Origin: Actinomyces sp. oral taxon 897
GTDB lineage: Bacteria > Actinomycetota > Actinomycetes > Actinomycetales > Actinomycetaceae
Length of the DNA stretch: 64,000 nucleotides
Assembly (NCBI RefSeq): GCF_002999235.1
Contig: NZ_CP027236.1
Location: 124,001 to 188,000, forward strand
Reading direction: 5' to 3'
Part shown: piece after piece, positions 7,755-16,627 of the stretch
Layout: each line of letters starts with the position of its first letter
Numbering within the stretch: position 1 is the first letter of the stretch
Notes under the pieces: model-generated
What the model saw: only the letters and a program-made list of their open reading frames with translations
What the model was told of the DNA's origin: nothing
Database searches by the model: none
Made by a program: the position numbers and the translations under genes

Positions 7755-8647
7755 GCCCGGGGCCTCCGGGCCACCATGCCCACGGCGCTGAGCAGCTCGC
7801 CCTGCAGCTGGAAGGCCTGGCGCATGGCCCGTACCCGGTCACGGGCCCCGGGGGTGCGACGCACATTGCGCCAGAAGCGGGCGGCACCCAGCAGGCCCTC
7901 GTCCTGGACGAGGCGGCCCGGCTCCAGCAGGTGCATGGGGGCGGTGCCGGTCCACTCCACGACCAGCCCGGCGTCGGTGAGCAGGTCCTTCCAGGCCTCC
8001 AGCGGCAGCGGGCGGGCGCCGACCCTAATGGTGCGGGAGAGCTCCTTGCGGGCCGCCTCGAGCTCGGCGGGGGAGCGGTCCCCGCGCAGTGCCAGCTCGT
8101 GGATAGCGTAGCGGCCCCCCGGCGCCAGGAGGCGCACGGCCTCGGCGACTATCTCACGCTTGTGCTCGTCGGACTGGATGGTGAGCATGGCCTCGCCCAC
8201 CACCAGGTCGGCGCTGGCGTCGGGCAGGCCCGTGGCGGCGGCGTCGGCCACCACGTACTCGGCCCCGGGATGCTTGTCGAGGATCGCGGCGACCTGGTCG
8301 CGACCCTCAGGATTGGGGTCCACGCCGTGGTAGGAGGAGGGGTGGCGGGCCAGCAGCAGCTCGGCGGTGCGGCCCACACCCGGGCCGAGCTCGACCACGC
8401 GCTCCCCGGGTTCCAGCTTGGCCGCGGCGAGCATGCGGCGGGTCAGGTCGATGCCGCCGGGGCGCAGGACCCGTTTGCCCAGGCGGGCCAGGAGCCAGTG
8501 GCCCTGCATGCGGGACGCCTCGGGGGCCGTGCGCTGTCCGTGGCCCTGACCTGCTGGGTGCGGGGGCGTGGCTCCCGGGCCGGGGCCGCTGTCCCGGGGC
8601 GGGTCCTGTGTGACGTCCATGTACTTTGATCCTGTTTCCTCCGGCAT
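7751..8647 (-). CDS. Class I SAM-dependent methyltransferase
   Basis: 298 residues (289 if the second ATG at 8620, with AGGA upstream, is the start). The Rossmann fold is clear: motif [20 protein letters not shown] binds SAM, then [16 protein letters not shown], an [27 protein letters not shown] stretch for motifs II-III, and a C-terminal [12 protein letters not shown]. It is closest to UbiE-like small-molecule methyltransferases. It is first in an operon with an ABC importer and a cupin, so it may act on the imported compound (inference). A DtxR-like palindrome sits 8 bp before the first ATG. The substrate is unknown. Confidence 0.8.
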   Translation of the reverse strand: MPEETGSKYMDVTQDPPRDSGPGPGATPPHPAGQGHGQRTAPEASRMQGHWLLARLGKRVLRPGGIDLTRRMLAAAKLEPGERVVELGPGVGRTAELLLARHPSSYHGVDPNPEGRDQVAAILDKHPGAEYVVADAAATGLPDASADLVVGEAMLTIQSDEHKREIVAEAVRLLAPGGRYAIHELALRGDRSPAELEAARKELSRTIRVGARPLPLEAWKDLLTDAGLVVEWTGTAPMHLLEPGRLVQDEGLLGAARFWRNVRRTPGARDRVRAMRQAFQLQGELLSAVGMVARRPRA

Positions 8648-8654
8648 AAATCAG

Positions 8655-8673
8655 TGAGATCAGGCTATCCTCT
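8655..8673 (-). promoter_or_regulatory. DtxR/IdeR-like box before the methyltransferase-ABC-cupin operon
   Basis: On the minus strand the 19-mer AGAGGATAGCCTGATCTCA matches the DtxR/IdeR consensus TTAGGTTAGSCTAACCTAA at 13 of 19 positions by eye, including the GGnTAGCCT centre. It lies right in front of the operon's first start codon. The match is moderate, so iron control is only suggested. Confidence 0.35.
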
Positions 8674-8944
8674 TCCTGTCCCCGGCGCCAGGGGCCAGTT
8701 CGTGCCAGCCGGGCTTAAGGGGCAGGACGGGTCCCGTCGTCCCGGCCCGGGAGGCGGCGAGGACCAGGCGGCGCCGTCGCCTGGCAGGACGGCACCCCGC
8801 GGCCGGTACCTGGGCAGGCCGGCGCCCGGCGCCCCGCAGCCGGCGCCGCGGCCCCATGCGCCCACGGCGAAAGGCCGGGACAGCGGGCATACCGGCTCCG
8901 TCGCCGGGGTTAAGTTGGGCACCAAGCACAACGAGAGGACTTTC

Positions 8945-9586
<642 letters not shown>

Positions 9587-9587
9587 C

Positions 9588-10277
9588 ATGAGCACCCGCC
9601 CCTACTTCGACGCCGTCACCCGGCAGACGGGCGCCGCCGGCGCCGCCGGCGCCCTGCCCGTCTCACGCTACGTGCTGCCCCAGTTCGAGGAGCGCACCGC
9701 CTACGGCTTCAAGCGCCAGGACCCCTACGCCAAGCTCTTCGAGGACCGCATCGTCTTCATGGGCGTCCAGGTCGACGACGCCAGTGCCGACGACATTATG
9801 GCCCAGCTCCTGGTCCTGGAGTCCCAGGACCCCGACGGGCTGATCACCATGTACATCAACAGCCCCGGCGGCTCCTTCACGGCACTGACGGCCATCTACG
9901 ACACCATGCAGTACATTAAGCCGCAGGTGCAGACCGTGTGCCTGGGGCAGGCCGCCTCCGCCGCCGCGGTGCTGCTGGCCGCCGGCAGCCCCGGTAAGCG
10001 CCTGGCCCTGCCCAACGCCCGGGTCCTCATCCACCAGCCCGCCATGGAGGGCATGCACGGCCAGGCCAGCGACATCGAGATCGTCGCCGACGAGATCGAC
10101 CGCATGCGTGCCTGGCTGGAGGACACCCTGGCCGCCCACACCGGCCAGGACCGCGACAAGGTCCACAAGGACCTGGAGCGCGACAAGATCCTCACCGCCC
10201 AGGCGGCCCAGGAGTACGGGATCGTGGACCAGGTGCTCGCCTCGCGCAAGGCCCTGCCCTCACCCCACGCCTCCTGA
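9588..10277 (+). CDS. clpP2: ATP-dependent Clp protease proteolytic subunit 2
   Basis: 229 residues. Active-site Ser lies in LGQAASAAAVLLAAG and His in [34 protein letters not shown] matches the conserved groove. The longer N-terminus and the AASAAA form of the nucleophile region are typical of actinobacterial ClpP2. The gene starts one base after clpP1 and shares its transcript. A possible weak hairpin terminator and about 160 bp separate it from clpX. Confidence 0.97.
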   Translation: MSTRPYFDAVTRQTGAAGAAGALPVSRYVLPQFEERTAYGFKRQDPYAKLFEDRIVFMGVQVDDASADDIMAQLLVLESQDPDGLITMYINSPGGSFTALTAIYDTMQYIKPQVQTVCLGQAASAAAVLLAAGSPGKRLALPNARVLIHQPAMEGMHGQASDIEIVADEIDRMRAWLEDTLAAHTGQDRDKVHKDLERDKILTAQAAQEYGIVDQVLASRKALPSPHAS

Positions 10278-10299
10278 CCCACCGGCCCGGTCCCGAGGC

Positions 10300-10323
10300 C
10301 CGACGGCGCGGTGACGCCGTCGG
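10300..10323 (+). terminator. Hairpin between clpP2 and clpX
   Basis: A 9-bp perfect stem CCGACGGCG / CGCCGTCGG with loop CGGTGA, 20 bp after clpP2. There is no T-run, so it may only reduce read-through into clpX. Confidence 0.45.
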
Positions 10324-10436
10324 ACCTCGAGGCCCTCCAGTGGCGTGTATGACACATTTGAGGTGAAGTTGCTGACTTTTTGGGCCTGCTGGTCATAAGC
10401 TGAGGCCCCCGCCCTGACGCACGAATCGGAGGAACC

Positions 10437-11729
10437 GTGCCACGCAATGCTGAGAGCGTCGACCTACTCAAGTGCTCCTTCTGCGGCAAGAGTCAGAAGC
10501 AGGTGCGCAAGCTGATTGCGGGCCCCGGCGTCTACATCTGCGACGAGTGCATCGAGCTGTGCAACGAGATCGTGGACGAGGAGCTGAGCGAGAACGGTGC
10601 CGGCGTCCCCCTGGAGCTGCCCAAGCCGCGGGAGATCTTCGACTTCCTGGAGGAGTACGTCATCGGCCAGGAGGCCGCCAAACGGGCCATGAGCGTGGCC
10701 GTCTACAACCACTACAAGCGGGTCCAGGTCCGCGAGCGCGCCGTGGGGGAGGGGGAGGGCCTGGAGCTGGGCAAGTCCAACATCCTCCTCCTGGGCCCCA
10801 CCGGCACCGGCAAGACCCACCTGGCCCGCACCCTGGCCAAGATGCTCGACGTGCCCTTCTGCATCGTGGACGCCACCGCCCTGACCGAGGCCGGCTACGT
10901 GGGCGAGGACGTGGAGAACATCCTGGTCAAGCTCATCCAGGCCGCTGACGGGGACATTAAGCGGGCCGAGAAGGGGATTATCTACATCGACGAGATCGAC
11001 AAGATCGGCCGCAAGGCGGAGTCGGCCTCCATCACCCGCGACGTCTCCGGTGAGGGGGTGCAGCAGGCCCTCCTGAAGATCATCGAGGGCACGACGGCCT
11101 CGGTGCCCCCCACGGGCGGGCGCAAGCACCCCAACCAGGAGTTCCAGGAGATCGACACCACCAACATCCTCTTTATCGCGGCCGGGGCCTTCGCCGGGAT
11201 CGAGGAGATCGTGCGCCAGCGCCAGCGCAAGGAGGCCGGCGCCCAGCTCATGGGGTTCGGTGCCACCCTGGCCTCGGACTCCGCCAAGGACGTCTTCACC
11301 GAGCCGGTACGTCCCGAGGACCTGCACAAGTTCGGCATGATCCCGGAGTTCATCGGCCGTCTGCCCGTCATCGCCACCGTCCAGGACCTGGGCGTGCCCG
11401 AGCTGGTGCGGGTGATGACCGAGCCCAAGAACGCGCTCGTCAGCCAATACCAGTACCTGTTCAGCCTCGACGGGGTGGAGCTGACCTTCACCGACGAGGC
11501 CATCCAGGCGGTGGCCCGTCTGGCCCTGGAGCGCAAGACCGGGGCCAGGGGACTGACCTCCATCGTGGAGGAGATCCTGGGGCAGGCCATGTTCGAGGTC
11601 CCCTCCATGCCGGAGGTGGGGCGCGTGGTCGTGGACGTCGACGCCGTCCGGGGCGGGGGGGCTCCCCGCTACGAGGCCGGACCGGGGGTCCTGGCCGCCA
11701 CCTCCAAGCGGGCGCGACGGAGCGCCTGA
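10437..11729 (+). CDS. clpX: ATP-dependent Clp protease ATP-binding subunit ClpX
   Basis: 430-residue AAA+ unfoldase that feeds substrates to ClpP. The N-terminal C4 zinc-binding domain has CSFCGKSQ and later ICDECIELC. Walker A is [11 protein letters not shown] (about 120), Walker [11 protein letters not shown], the pore loop GYVGEDVE, the LMGFGA loop docks on ClpP, and the sensor-2 arginine lies in [10 protein letters not shown]. The GTG start has GGAGGAACC upstream. Separated from clpP2 by 160 bp, it may have its own promoter. The length is normal. Confidence 0.98.
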   Translation: MPRNAESVDLLKCSFCGKSQKQVRKLIAGPGVYICDECIELCNEIVDEELSENGAGVPLELPKPREIFDFLEEYVIGQEAAKRAMSVAVYNHYKRVQVRERAVGEGEGLELGKSNILLLGPTGTGKTHLARTLAKMLDVPFCIVDATALTEAGYVGEDVENILVKLIQAADGDIKRAEKGIIYIDEIDKIGRKAESASITRDVSGEGVQQALLKIIEGTTASVPPTGGRKHPNQEFQEIDTTNILFIAAGAFAGIEEIVRQRQRKEAGAQLMGFGATLASDSAKDVFTEPVRPEDLHKFGMIPEFIGRLPVIATVQDLGVPELVRVMTEPKNALVSQYQYLFSLDGVELTFTDEAIQAVARLALERKTGARGLTSIVEEILGQAMFEVPSMPEVGRVVVDVDAVRGGGAPRYEAGPGVLAATSKRARRSA

Positions 11730-11736
11730 TGGGACC

Positions 11737-12126
11737 GTGCGCCCCGGGGGCGTCCCGGTGAGGGCGGACGACCCGCAGGGGCCGGGATCGGCCCAGCTGG
11801 TCGGCACCGCCGAGCAGGTGGAGCGGGGGGTGCCGGGGGTACCCCCTGAGCTGGCCCGCTACCGGGCCACCATTGACAACCTCGACGCCGCCCTGGTCCA
11901 CCTCCTGGCCGAGCGCTTCCGCTGCACCCAGATGGTGGGGCACCTCAAGGCCGAGCTGGACCTGCCGCCCTCGGATCCGGAGCGGGAGCGGCGCCAGGTG
12001 GCGCGGCTGCGGGCCCTGGCCGCGGGCTCCGGGCTGGATCCGGTCTTTGCGGAGAAGTTCTTCGCCTTTATAGTCGCCGAGGTCATCCGCCACCACGAGG
12101 CGATCAGGGACGGGCAGGACCACTAG
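11737..12126 (+). CDS. Chorismate mutase (AroQ class)
   Basis: Converts chorismate to prephenate on the way to Phe and Tyr. Residues about 38-120 form the AroQ helical fold: ELARYRATIDNLDAALVHLLAERFRCTQMVGHLKAE, then DPERERRQVARLRALA and FAEKFFAFIVAEVIRHHE, with the conserved Arg, Arg, Lys and Glu positions of small monofunctional mutases. GTG 11737 gives 129 residues, and GTG 11758 is a possible shorter start; neither has a strong ribosome site. It begins 7 bp after clpX, so it is probably read through from it. The first 30 residues are unlike the family and may be untranslated. Confidence 0.85.
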   Translation: MRPGGVPVRADDPQGPGSAQLVGTAEQVERGVPGVPPELARYRATIDNLDAALVHLLAERFRCTQMVGHLKAELDLPPSDPERERRQVARLRALAAGSGLDPVFAEKFFAFIVAEVIRHHEAIRDGQDH

Positions 12127-12184
12127 GCCGACGTCCGGCCCGGGGGCCGGCACGACGGTGTTACGTAAGGAGGCGGCCGCACAG

Positions 12185-12293
12185 CCGGACCCGCCCTCGG
12201 TCACGGCGACGAAGACGCAGCCGGACCCGCCCGGCGGTCAGCTGGGGGAGTCCACCGGAGTGGACCTGGACGTCGACCGGACCCGCCCGGCGG
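12185..12293 (+). repeat. Short direct repeats downstream of chorismate mutase
   Basis: CCGGACCCGCCC occurs at 12185, 12221 and 12277, the last two extended to CCGGACCCGCCCGGCGG. The spacing is 36 and 56 bp. An inverted repeat CCGGCC/GGCCGG at 12135-12150 precedes them. No gene is supported between 12127 and 12305. Confidence 0.5.
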
Positions 12294-12305
12294 GGGCCAG
12301 CGGGC

Positions 12306-14237
12306 TCAGCGCGGTGGCAGGGCGTAGAGCTCCTCGATCTGCGCGGCGTAGCGCTCCTGGGCCTGGGCCCGGCGCACCTTCAGGGAGGGGGTCAGCAGGC
12401 CGTTGGCCACGGTGAAGTCCGTGGGCAGGATGGTGAAGGTGCGGATTGACTCCGCCCGCGAGACCGCCTCGTTGGCCCGGGCCACCGCCCGCTCCAGGGC
12501 GGCGCGTACCCGGGGGTCGGCCGCGGCGGCCACCACGTCCATGTCCTCCAGGCCGTGGTTGGCCAGCCACAGGGGCAGCATCTCGGCGTCCAGCGTGATC
12601 AGGGCCCCGATGCAGGGGCGGTTGTCACCCACCACGAGGACCTGGCTGACCAGGGGGTGGCCGCGCAGGCGGTCCTCCAGGACCGCCGGGGCCACGTTCT
12701 TGCCCCCGGCAGTGACAATAATCTCCTTCTTGCGGCCGGTAATGCGCAGAAAGCCGTGCCTGTCAAAGGTGCCGATGTCCCCGCTGCGGAACCAGCGCTC
12801 GGTGGCCGGGGCCCCGTCGCCCTCCTGGGCGCTCGCGGCGCCGGACGGTGCGTGGTCAGCGGGCTCGGCGGGCAGCTCCACGAGGGACTCGGCGGTGGCG
12901 GCGGGGTTGTTGTGGTAGCGCGTGAACAGGCCAATGCCCCGGATGAGGATCTCCCCGTCCTCGGCCAGGCGCACCTGGGTGCCGGGCATGGGCCCGCCCA
13001 CGGTGCCAATGACCATGGTGGCGGGCTGGGCCACGGTGGCGGGGGCCGCCGTCTCGGTCAGGCCGTATCCCTCCAGGACGGTGACGCCCGCGCCGCGGTA
13101 GAAGTGGCCCAGGCGCTCGCCCAGGGGCCCGCCGCCGCTGACGACGTGGGTGACCTTGCCTCCCAGGATGCGGCGCAGGGCGGAGAAGACCGGGCGGTCG
13201 AACAGCCGGTGCTGGACGCGCAGGGTCCGGCTGGGGCCCTGGGGGGTGTCCAGGGCCCGGGAGTAGGCGATCGCGGTCTTGGCGGCCGTGCGGAAGATCT
13301 TCTGCCGGAGCCCGGAGGTGCGGGCGTCGGCCGCGTTGTAGATCTTCTCGAAGACGCGGGGCACCGCCAGGATGAAGCTGGGCCGGAAGGTCTCCAGGTC
13401 CGAGACCAGGTTCTTGATGTCGGGTGCGTGCCCCATGACGCCGTAGGGCGAGCAGACGATCGCGATCTGGACGAACCGGCCCAGCACGTGCGCCAGGGGC
13501 AGGAAGAGCAGGAGGCGCACCGCCTCGTGGCCCAGGATCTCGGGCAGGTGGACGACCGTGTTGACGCTCAGGTGCACTAGGTTGCCGTGGGTGAGCTCGA
13601 CGCCCTTGGGGCGTCCGGTGGTCCCGGAGGTGTAGACAATGGTGGCCAGGTCCGAGCTGGTCAGCGCCCCCGTGCGGGCGTCGAGCTCGGCGTGGTCCAC
13701 GCTCTTGCCGGCCGCGATGAGCTCGGTGACGCCCTCGCGGGCGACATTGAGGATCTGCAGGTCGGTCAGGGCGGGGCTGGTACGACGCAGGGCTTCGACC
13801 ATGCGCTCCATGGACTCATCCTCCACGGCGATGAGGCTGACCCCGGCGTCGGTGAGGATCCACTCGGCCTGCTCGGCCGAGGAGGTCTCGTAGACGGGGA
13901 CGACGACCAGGCCCGCCTCCCAGGCCGCGAAGTCCAGGAGGGTCCACTCGTAGCTCGTGTGGCTCATAATGGACAGCCGGTCCCCCGGCCGCAGGCCGCA
14001 GGCCACCAGCCCGGCGGCCACCTCACGCACCTGGGCGCGGAAGCTGGAGGCGCTCATGGTCCTCCAGGTGCGCCCCAGCGCGGCCTTGTGGCACACCAGG
14101 GGGCCCTGCGGGTTGCGGCGCTCACGTTCTGCCAGGGCCCAGGGCGCGGTCATCCCCTGGTGGACCGGTACCAGCAGCGGGGTGGAGTACACGGGGCCGG
14201 GGCCGGTGGGCGTGGGGTCACTGGGGATGGAGGTCAT
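12306..14237 (-). CDS. AMP-dependent long-chain acyl-CoA synthetase, FadD15-like (copy A)
   Basis: Activates fatty acids to acyl-AMP and then acyl-CoA. From the ATG at 14237 it has 643 residues. The AMP-binding P-loop is IVYTSGTTGRPKGVELTHGN; then VLEGYGLTETAAPAT, the RSGDIGTFDRHGFLRITGRKKEIIVTAGGKNVAP hinge and adenylation motifs, and NGLLTPSLKVRR with the catalytic lysine. A 25-residue Ala/Glu/Pro-rich insert (about 510-535) is absent from its neighbour. No Shine-Dalgarno precedes the start; the GACAATGGCC before it is shared with copy B and may be a promoter for leaderless mRNA. Tandem with a close paralogue upstream. Confidence 0.9.
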   Translation of the reverse strand: MTSIPSDPTPTGPGPVYSTPLLVPVHQGMTAPWALAERERRNPQGPLVCHKAALGRTWRTMSASSFRAQVREVAAGLVACGLRPGDRLSIMSHTSYEWTLLDFAAWEAGLVVVPVYETSSAEQAEWILTDAGVSLIAVEDESMERMVEALRRTSPALTDLQILNVAREGVTELIAAGKSVDHAELDARTGALTSSDLATIVYTSGTTGRPKGVELTHGNLVHLSVNTVVHLPEILGHEAVRLLLFLPLAHVLGRFVQIAIVCSPYGVMGHAPDIKNLVSDLETFRPSFILAVPRVFEKIYNAADARTSGLRQKIFRTAAKTAIAYSRALDTPQGPSRTLRVQHRLFDRPVFSALRRILGGKVTHVVSGGGPLGERLGHFYRGAGVTVLEGYGLTETAAPATVAQPATMVIGTVGGPMPGTQVRLAEDGEILIRGIGLFTRYHNNPAATAESLVELPAEPADHAPSGAASAQEGDGAPATERWFRSGDIGTFDRHGFLRITGRKKEIIVTAGGKNVAPAVLEDRLRGHPLVSQVLVVGDNRPCIGALITLDAEMLPLWLANHGLEDMDVVAAAADPRVRAALERAVARANEAVSRAESIRTFTILPTDFTVANGLLTPSLKVRRAQAQERYAAQIEELYALPPR

Positions 14238-14367
14238 GGGGCCATTGTCTGACGCCCGGCAGGTCCGGTGCACCTACGTGGTGCTGTGACCCTGGCCTAC
14301 TGCCGAACCGCGCGGGGACCCGCTCCTGCCGCACCGTGGCACCGGTGCCCGCGCACCCGGCTACGGC

Positions 14368-14396
14368 TGTGGGCCCCGGCCGGGCCGGGGCCCACA
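14368..14396 (-). terminator. Terminator between the two acyl-CoA ligase genes
   Basis: A perfect 12-bp stem TGTGGGCCCCGG / CCGGGGCCCACA with a 5-nt loop, about 50 bp past the end of copy B, suggesting that the two ligases are transcribed separately. The surrounding DNA also has a CGGTCGGGTCGGG direct repeat (14398 and 14424). Confidence 0.65.
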
Positions 14397-14447
14397 CCGG
14401 TCGGGTCGGGGCCCGCGTCGGTCGGGTCGGGTAGCCCGGCCGGGTGG

Positions 14448-16355
14448 CTAGTCCTGGGGCCCTTTGCGCGTGGACTTGTAGATGTCGGCGATCGTCTCGG
14501 CGTGGGCCTTGAGCACGGCGGCGCGCTTGACCTTGTAGGAGGGGGTCAGCAGCCCGTTGGCCTCGGTGAAGTCGGTGGTCAGGACCCGGTAGGCGCGGAT
14601 GGACTCGGCGCGTGAGACGACCCGGTTGGCGCGTGCCACGGCCTTGTCCAGGGCGGCGAGCACCTGCGGGTTGGTGGCCGCCTGGGCCACGTCCATCTCG
14701 GGCAGGCCGTGGTTGGCCAGCCACTGGGGCAGCATCTCGGCGTCCAGGGTGATGAGCGCGGAGATGAAGGGCTCCCGGTCCCCGACCACGAGGACCTGGC
14801 TGACCAGGGGGTGGCCGCGCAGGCGGTCCTCCAGGACCGCCGGGGCCACGTTCTTGCCCCCGGCGGTGACAATGAGCTCCTTCTTGCGGCCGGTGATGCG
14901 CAGCCAGCCGTCGTCGTCCAGGCTGCCGATGTCCCCGGTGCGGAACCACCCGTCAGGGGTGAAGGACTCGGCGGTGGCCTCGGGGTTGTTGTGGTAGCGG
15001 GGGAAGACCCCGATGCCGCGGACCTCGACCTCGCCGTCGGGGCTGATCCTGGTCTCGTTGCCGCACACCGGCGGGCCCACGGTGCCGATCTTGTTGACGG
15101 TGTCCAGGTTGACGTGGGCGGGGCCGATGGTCTCGGTCAGGCCGTAGCCCTCCAGGATGACCAGGCCGATGCCGCGGTAGAAGTGGCCCAGGCGCTCGCC
15201 CAGGGGGCCGCCCCCGGAGATGGCGTAGCGGGCGTTGGGGCCCAGCAGGGCGCGCAGACGACGGTAGACGAGGCGGTCGGCCAGGTGGTGGGAGGCCCGC
15301 AGGCCGGTTCCGGGCCCCTGGGGGGTGTCCAGGGCCCGGGAGTAGGCGATGGCCACCTTGGCCGCCCAGCGGAAGGTCTTGAGCCTCAGGCCGCTGCCGG
15401 CCTTGGCGTCCGCGGCGTTGTAGATCTTCTCCAGGACCCGGGGGACGGCCAGGACGTAGGTGGGGGCGAAGGCGGCCAGGTCCGGCAGGAGGGTCTTGAC
15501 GTCGGGGGTGTGCCCCAGCACCCCCTGCCCGGCGATCGCCAGCAGCTGGAGGAACCGGGCGTAGGAGTGGGCCAGGGGCAGGAACAGCAGCAGGCGCGTG
15601 CCCGGGGAGTTGAGGAGCTGGGGGAGCCAGCGCACGCCGTTCCAGGCCAGGCCCGCGGCGTTGGCGTGGGTGATGACCACGCCCTTGGGGCGCCCGGTGG
15701 TGCCTGAGGTGTAGATAATGGAGTAGACGTCGTCCTTGGTCAGGGCGTTGGAGCGCTCGTCCACCTGGGAGAGCGTGACCTCCCGGCTGGCCGCGGTGAT
15801 GGTGGCCAGGGCGTCCCGCTCCAGGACGAGGACGGGGGCCTGGGCGGCCTCGGGGCAGGTGGCGGCCAGGGACCGGGCCCCGGTGCGCACCACCTCGGCG
15901 TGGGCGGCGGACTCGACGACGAGGAGGCGCACCTGGGCGTCCTGGAGGATCCAGGCCACCTGGTCGGCCGAGTCGGTCTCGTAGATCGGCACCGAGACCA
16001 GGCCGGCCCTGGCGATCGCCATGTCCAGCAGCGACCAGTCGAAGGAGGTCCGCGCCATGAGCGCCACGCTGGCCCCCGGCTCCAGGCCCATGCCGATCAG
16101 CCCGGCGGCCAGACGGGTGACCTCCTTGCCGAAGGCCTGGGCGCTGACCCTGGTCCAGCTGTCGCCGAGCTGGGACTTGCGCTCGATGAGAGTGGCCTCG
16201 GGCAGGCGGGCCACCCGGTCCGCCAGGAGCCAGGGCACCGTCCAGGTGGGGTCGGGCTCCTGGGACAGGGGGCTGGAGGACACGCCGTGAAGGAGTCGGG
16301 GCATCTGGTCCGCCGGGCGCGGGGCGGCGGCGGGGGAGGAGGGGGACGGAGTCAC
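14448..16355 (-). CDS. AMP-dependent long-chain acyl-CoA synthetase, FadD15-like (copy B)
   Basis: 635 residues from the GTG at 16355. Same motifs as copy A: IIYTSGTTGRPKGVVITHAN, LEGYGLTETIGPAHV, the RTGDIGSLDDDGWLRITGRKKELIVTAGGKNVAP block and GLLTPSYKVKR. The frame is open for another 59 codons upstream, but those look non-coding. Like copy A, it has GCACAATGGCC instead of a ribosome site before the start. Copies A and B share long identical stretches at DNA level around 12640-12740 and 14800-14880, consistent with a tandem duplication. Which chain lengths each uses is unknown. Confidence 0.9.
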   Translation of the reverse strand: MTPSPSSPAAAPRPADQMPRLLHGVSSSPLSQEPDPTWTVPWLLADRVARLPEATLIERKSQLGDSWTRVSAQAFGKEVTRLAAGLIGMGLEPGASVALMARTSFDWSLLDMAIARAGLVSVPIYETDSADQVAWILQDAQVRLLVVESAAHAEVVRTGARSLAATCPEAAQAPVLVLERDALATITAASREVTLSQVDERSNALTKDDVYSIIYTSGTTGRPKGVVITHANAAGLAWNGVRWLPQLLNSPGTRLLLFLPLAHSYARFLQLLAIAGQGVLGHTPDVKTLLPDLAAFAPTYVLAVPRVLEKIYNAADAKAGSGLRLKTFRWAAKVAIAYSRALDTPQGPGTGLRASHHLADRLVYRRLRALLGPNARYAISGGGPLGERLGHFYRGIGLVILEGYGLTETIGPAHVNLDTVNKIGTVGPPVCGNETRISPDGEVEVRGIGVFPRYHNNPEATAESFTPDGWFRTGDIGSLDDDGWLRITGRKKELIVTAGGKNVAPAVLEDRLRGHPLVSQVLVVGDREPFISALITLDAEMLPQWLANHGLPEMDVAQAATNPQVLAALDKAVARANRVVSRAESIRAYRVLTTDFTEANGLLTPSYKVKRAAVLKAHAETIADIYKSTRKGPQD

Positions 16356-16627
16356 CCGGCCATTGTGCCAAACGCGCCTCGACCGCGTCCGCCGCCGGGG
16401 TAGTGGTAGGTGCCCGCGATGTGTCCCTGAACACATGTGATGGCAGTCAGGCGAAGGACGGGCTGGGGATGATACTGCCTGCACGGCAGGATCCGGCGTT
16501 GACACGCAGATGCGTTTTTCCTCGGCAGACACTAGACTCCCTCACGAGTCGCCGCGCCTGGTCCGAGTGCTCCTTCTGACCTGCTCTGAGGCGAGATAAG
16601 TCCTTCCCCTAGCAGTGAGATGTAACT

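Noticed and set aside
8654..8944. A 97-residue N-terminal extension of ClpP1
   Set aside because: Pro/Gly/Arg-rich reading unlike any ClpP; the GTG at 8945 has a ribosome site and gives the usual ClpP1 length.
16356..16532. A 59-residue extension of acyl-CoA ligase copy B
   Set aside because: Its sequence is unlike the family and the GTG at 16355 shares its upstream context with copy A.
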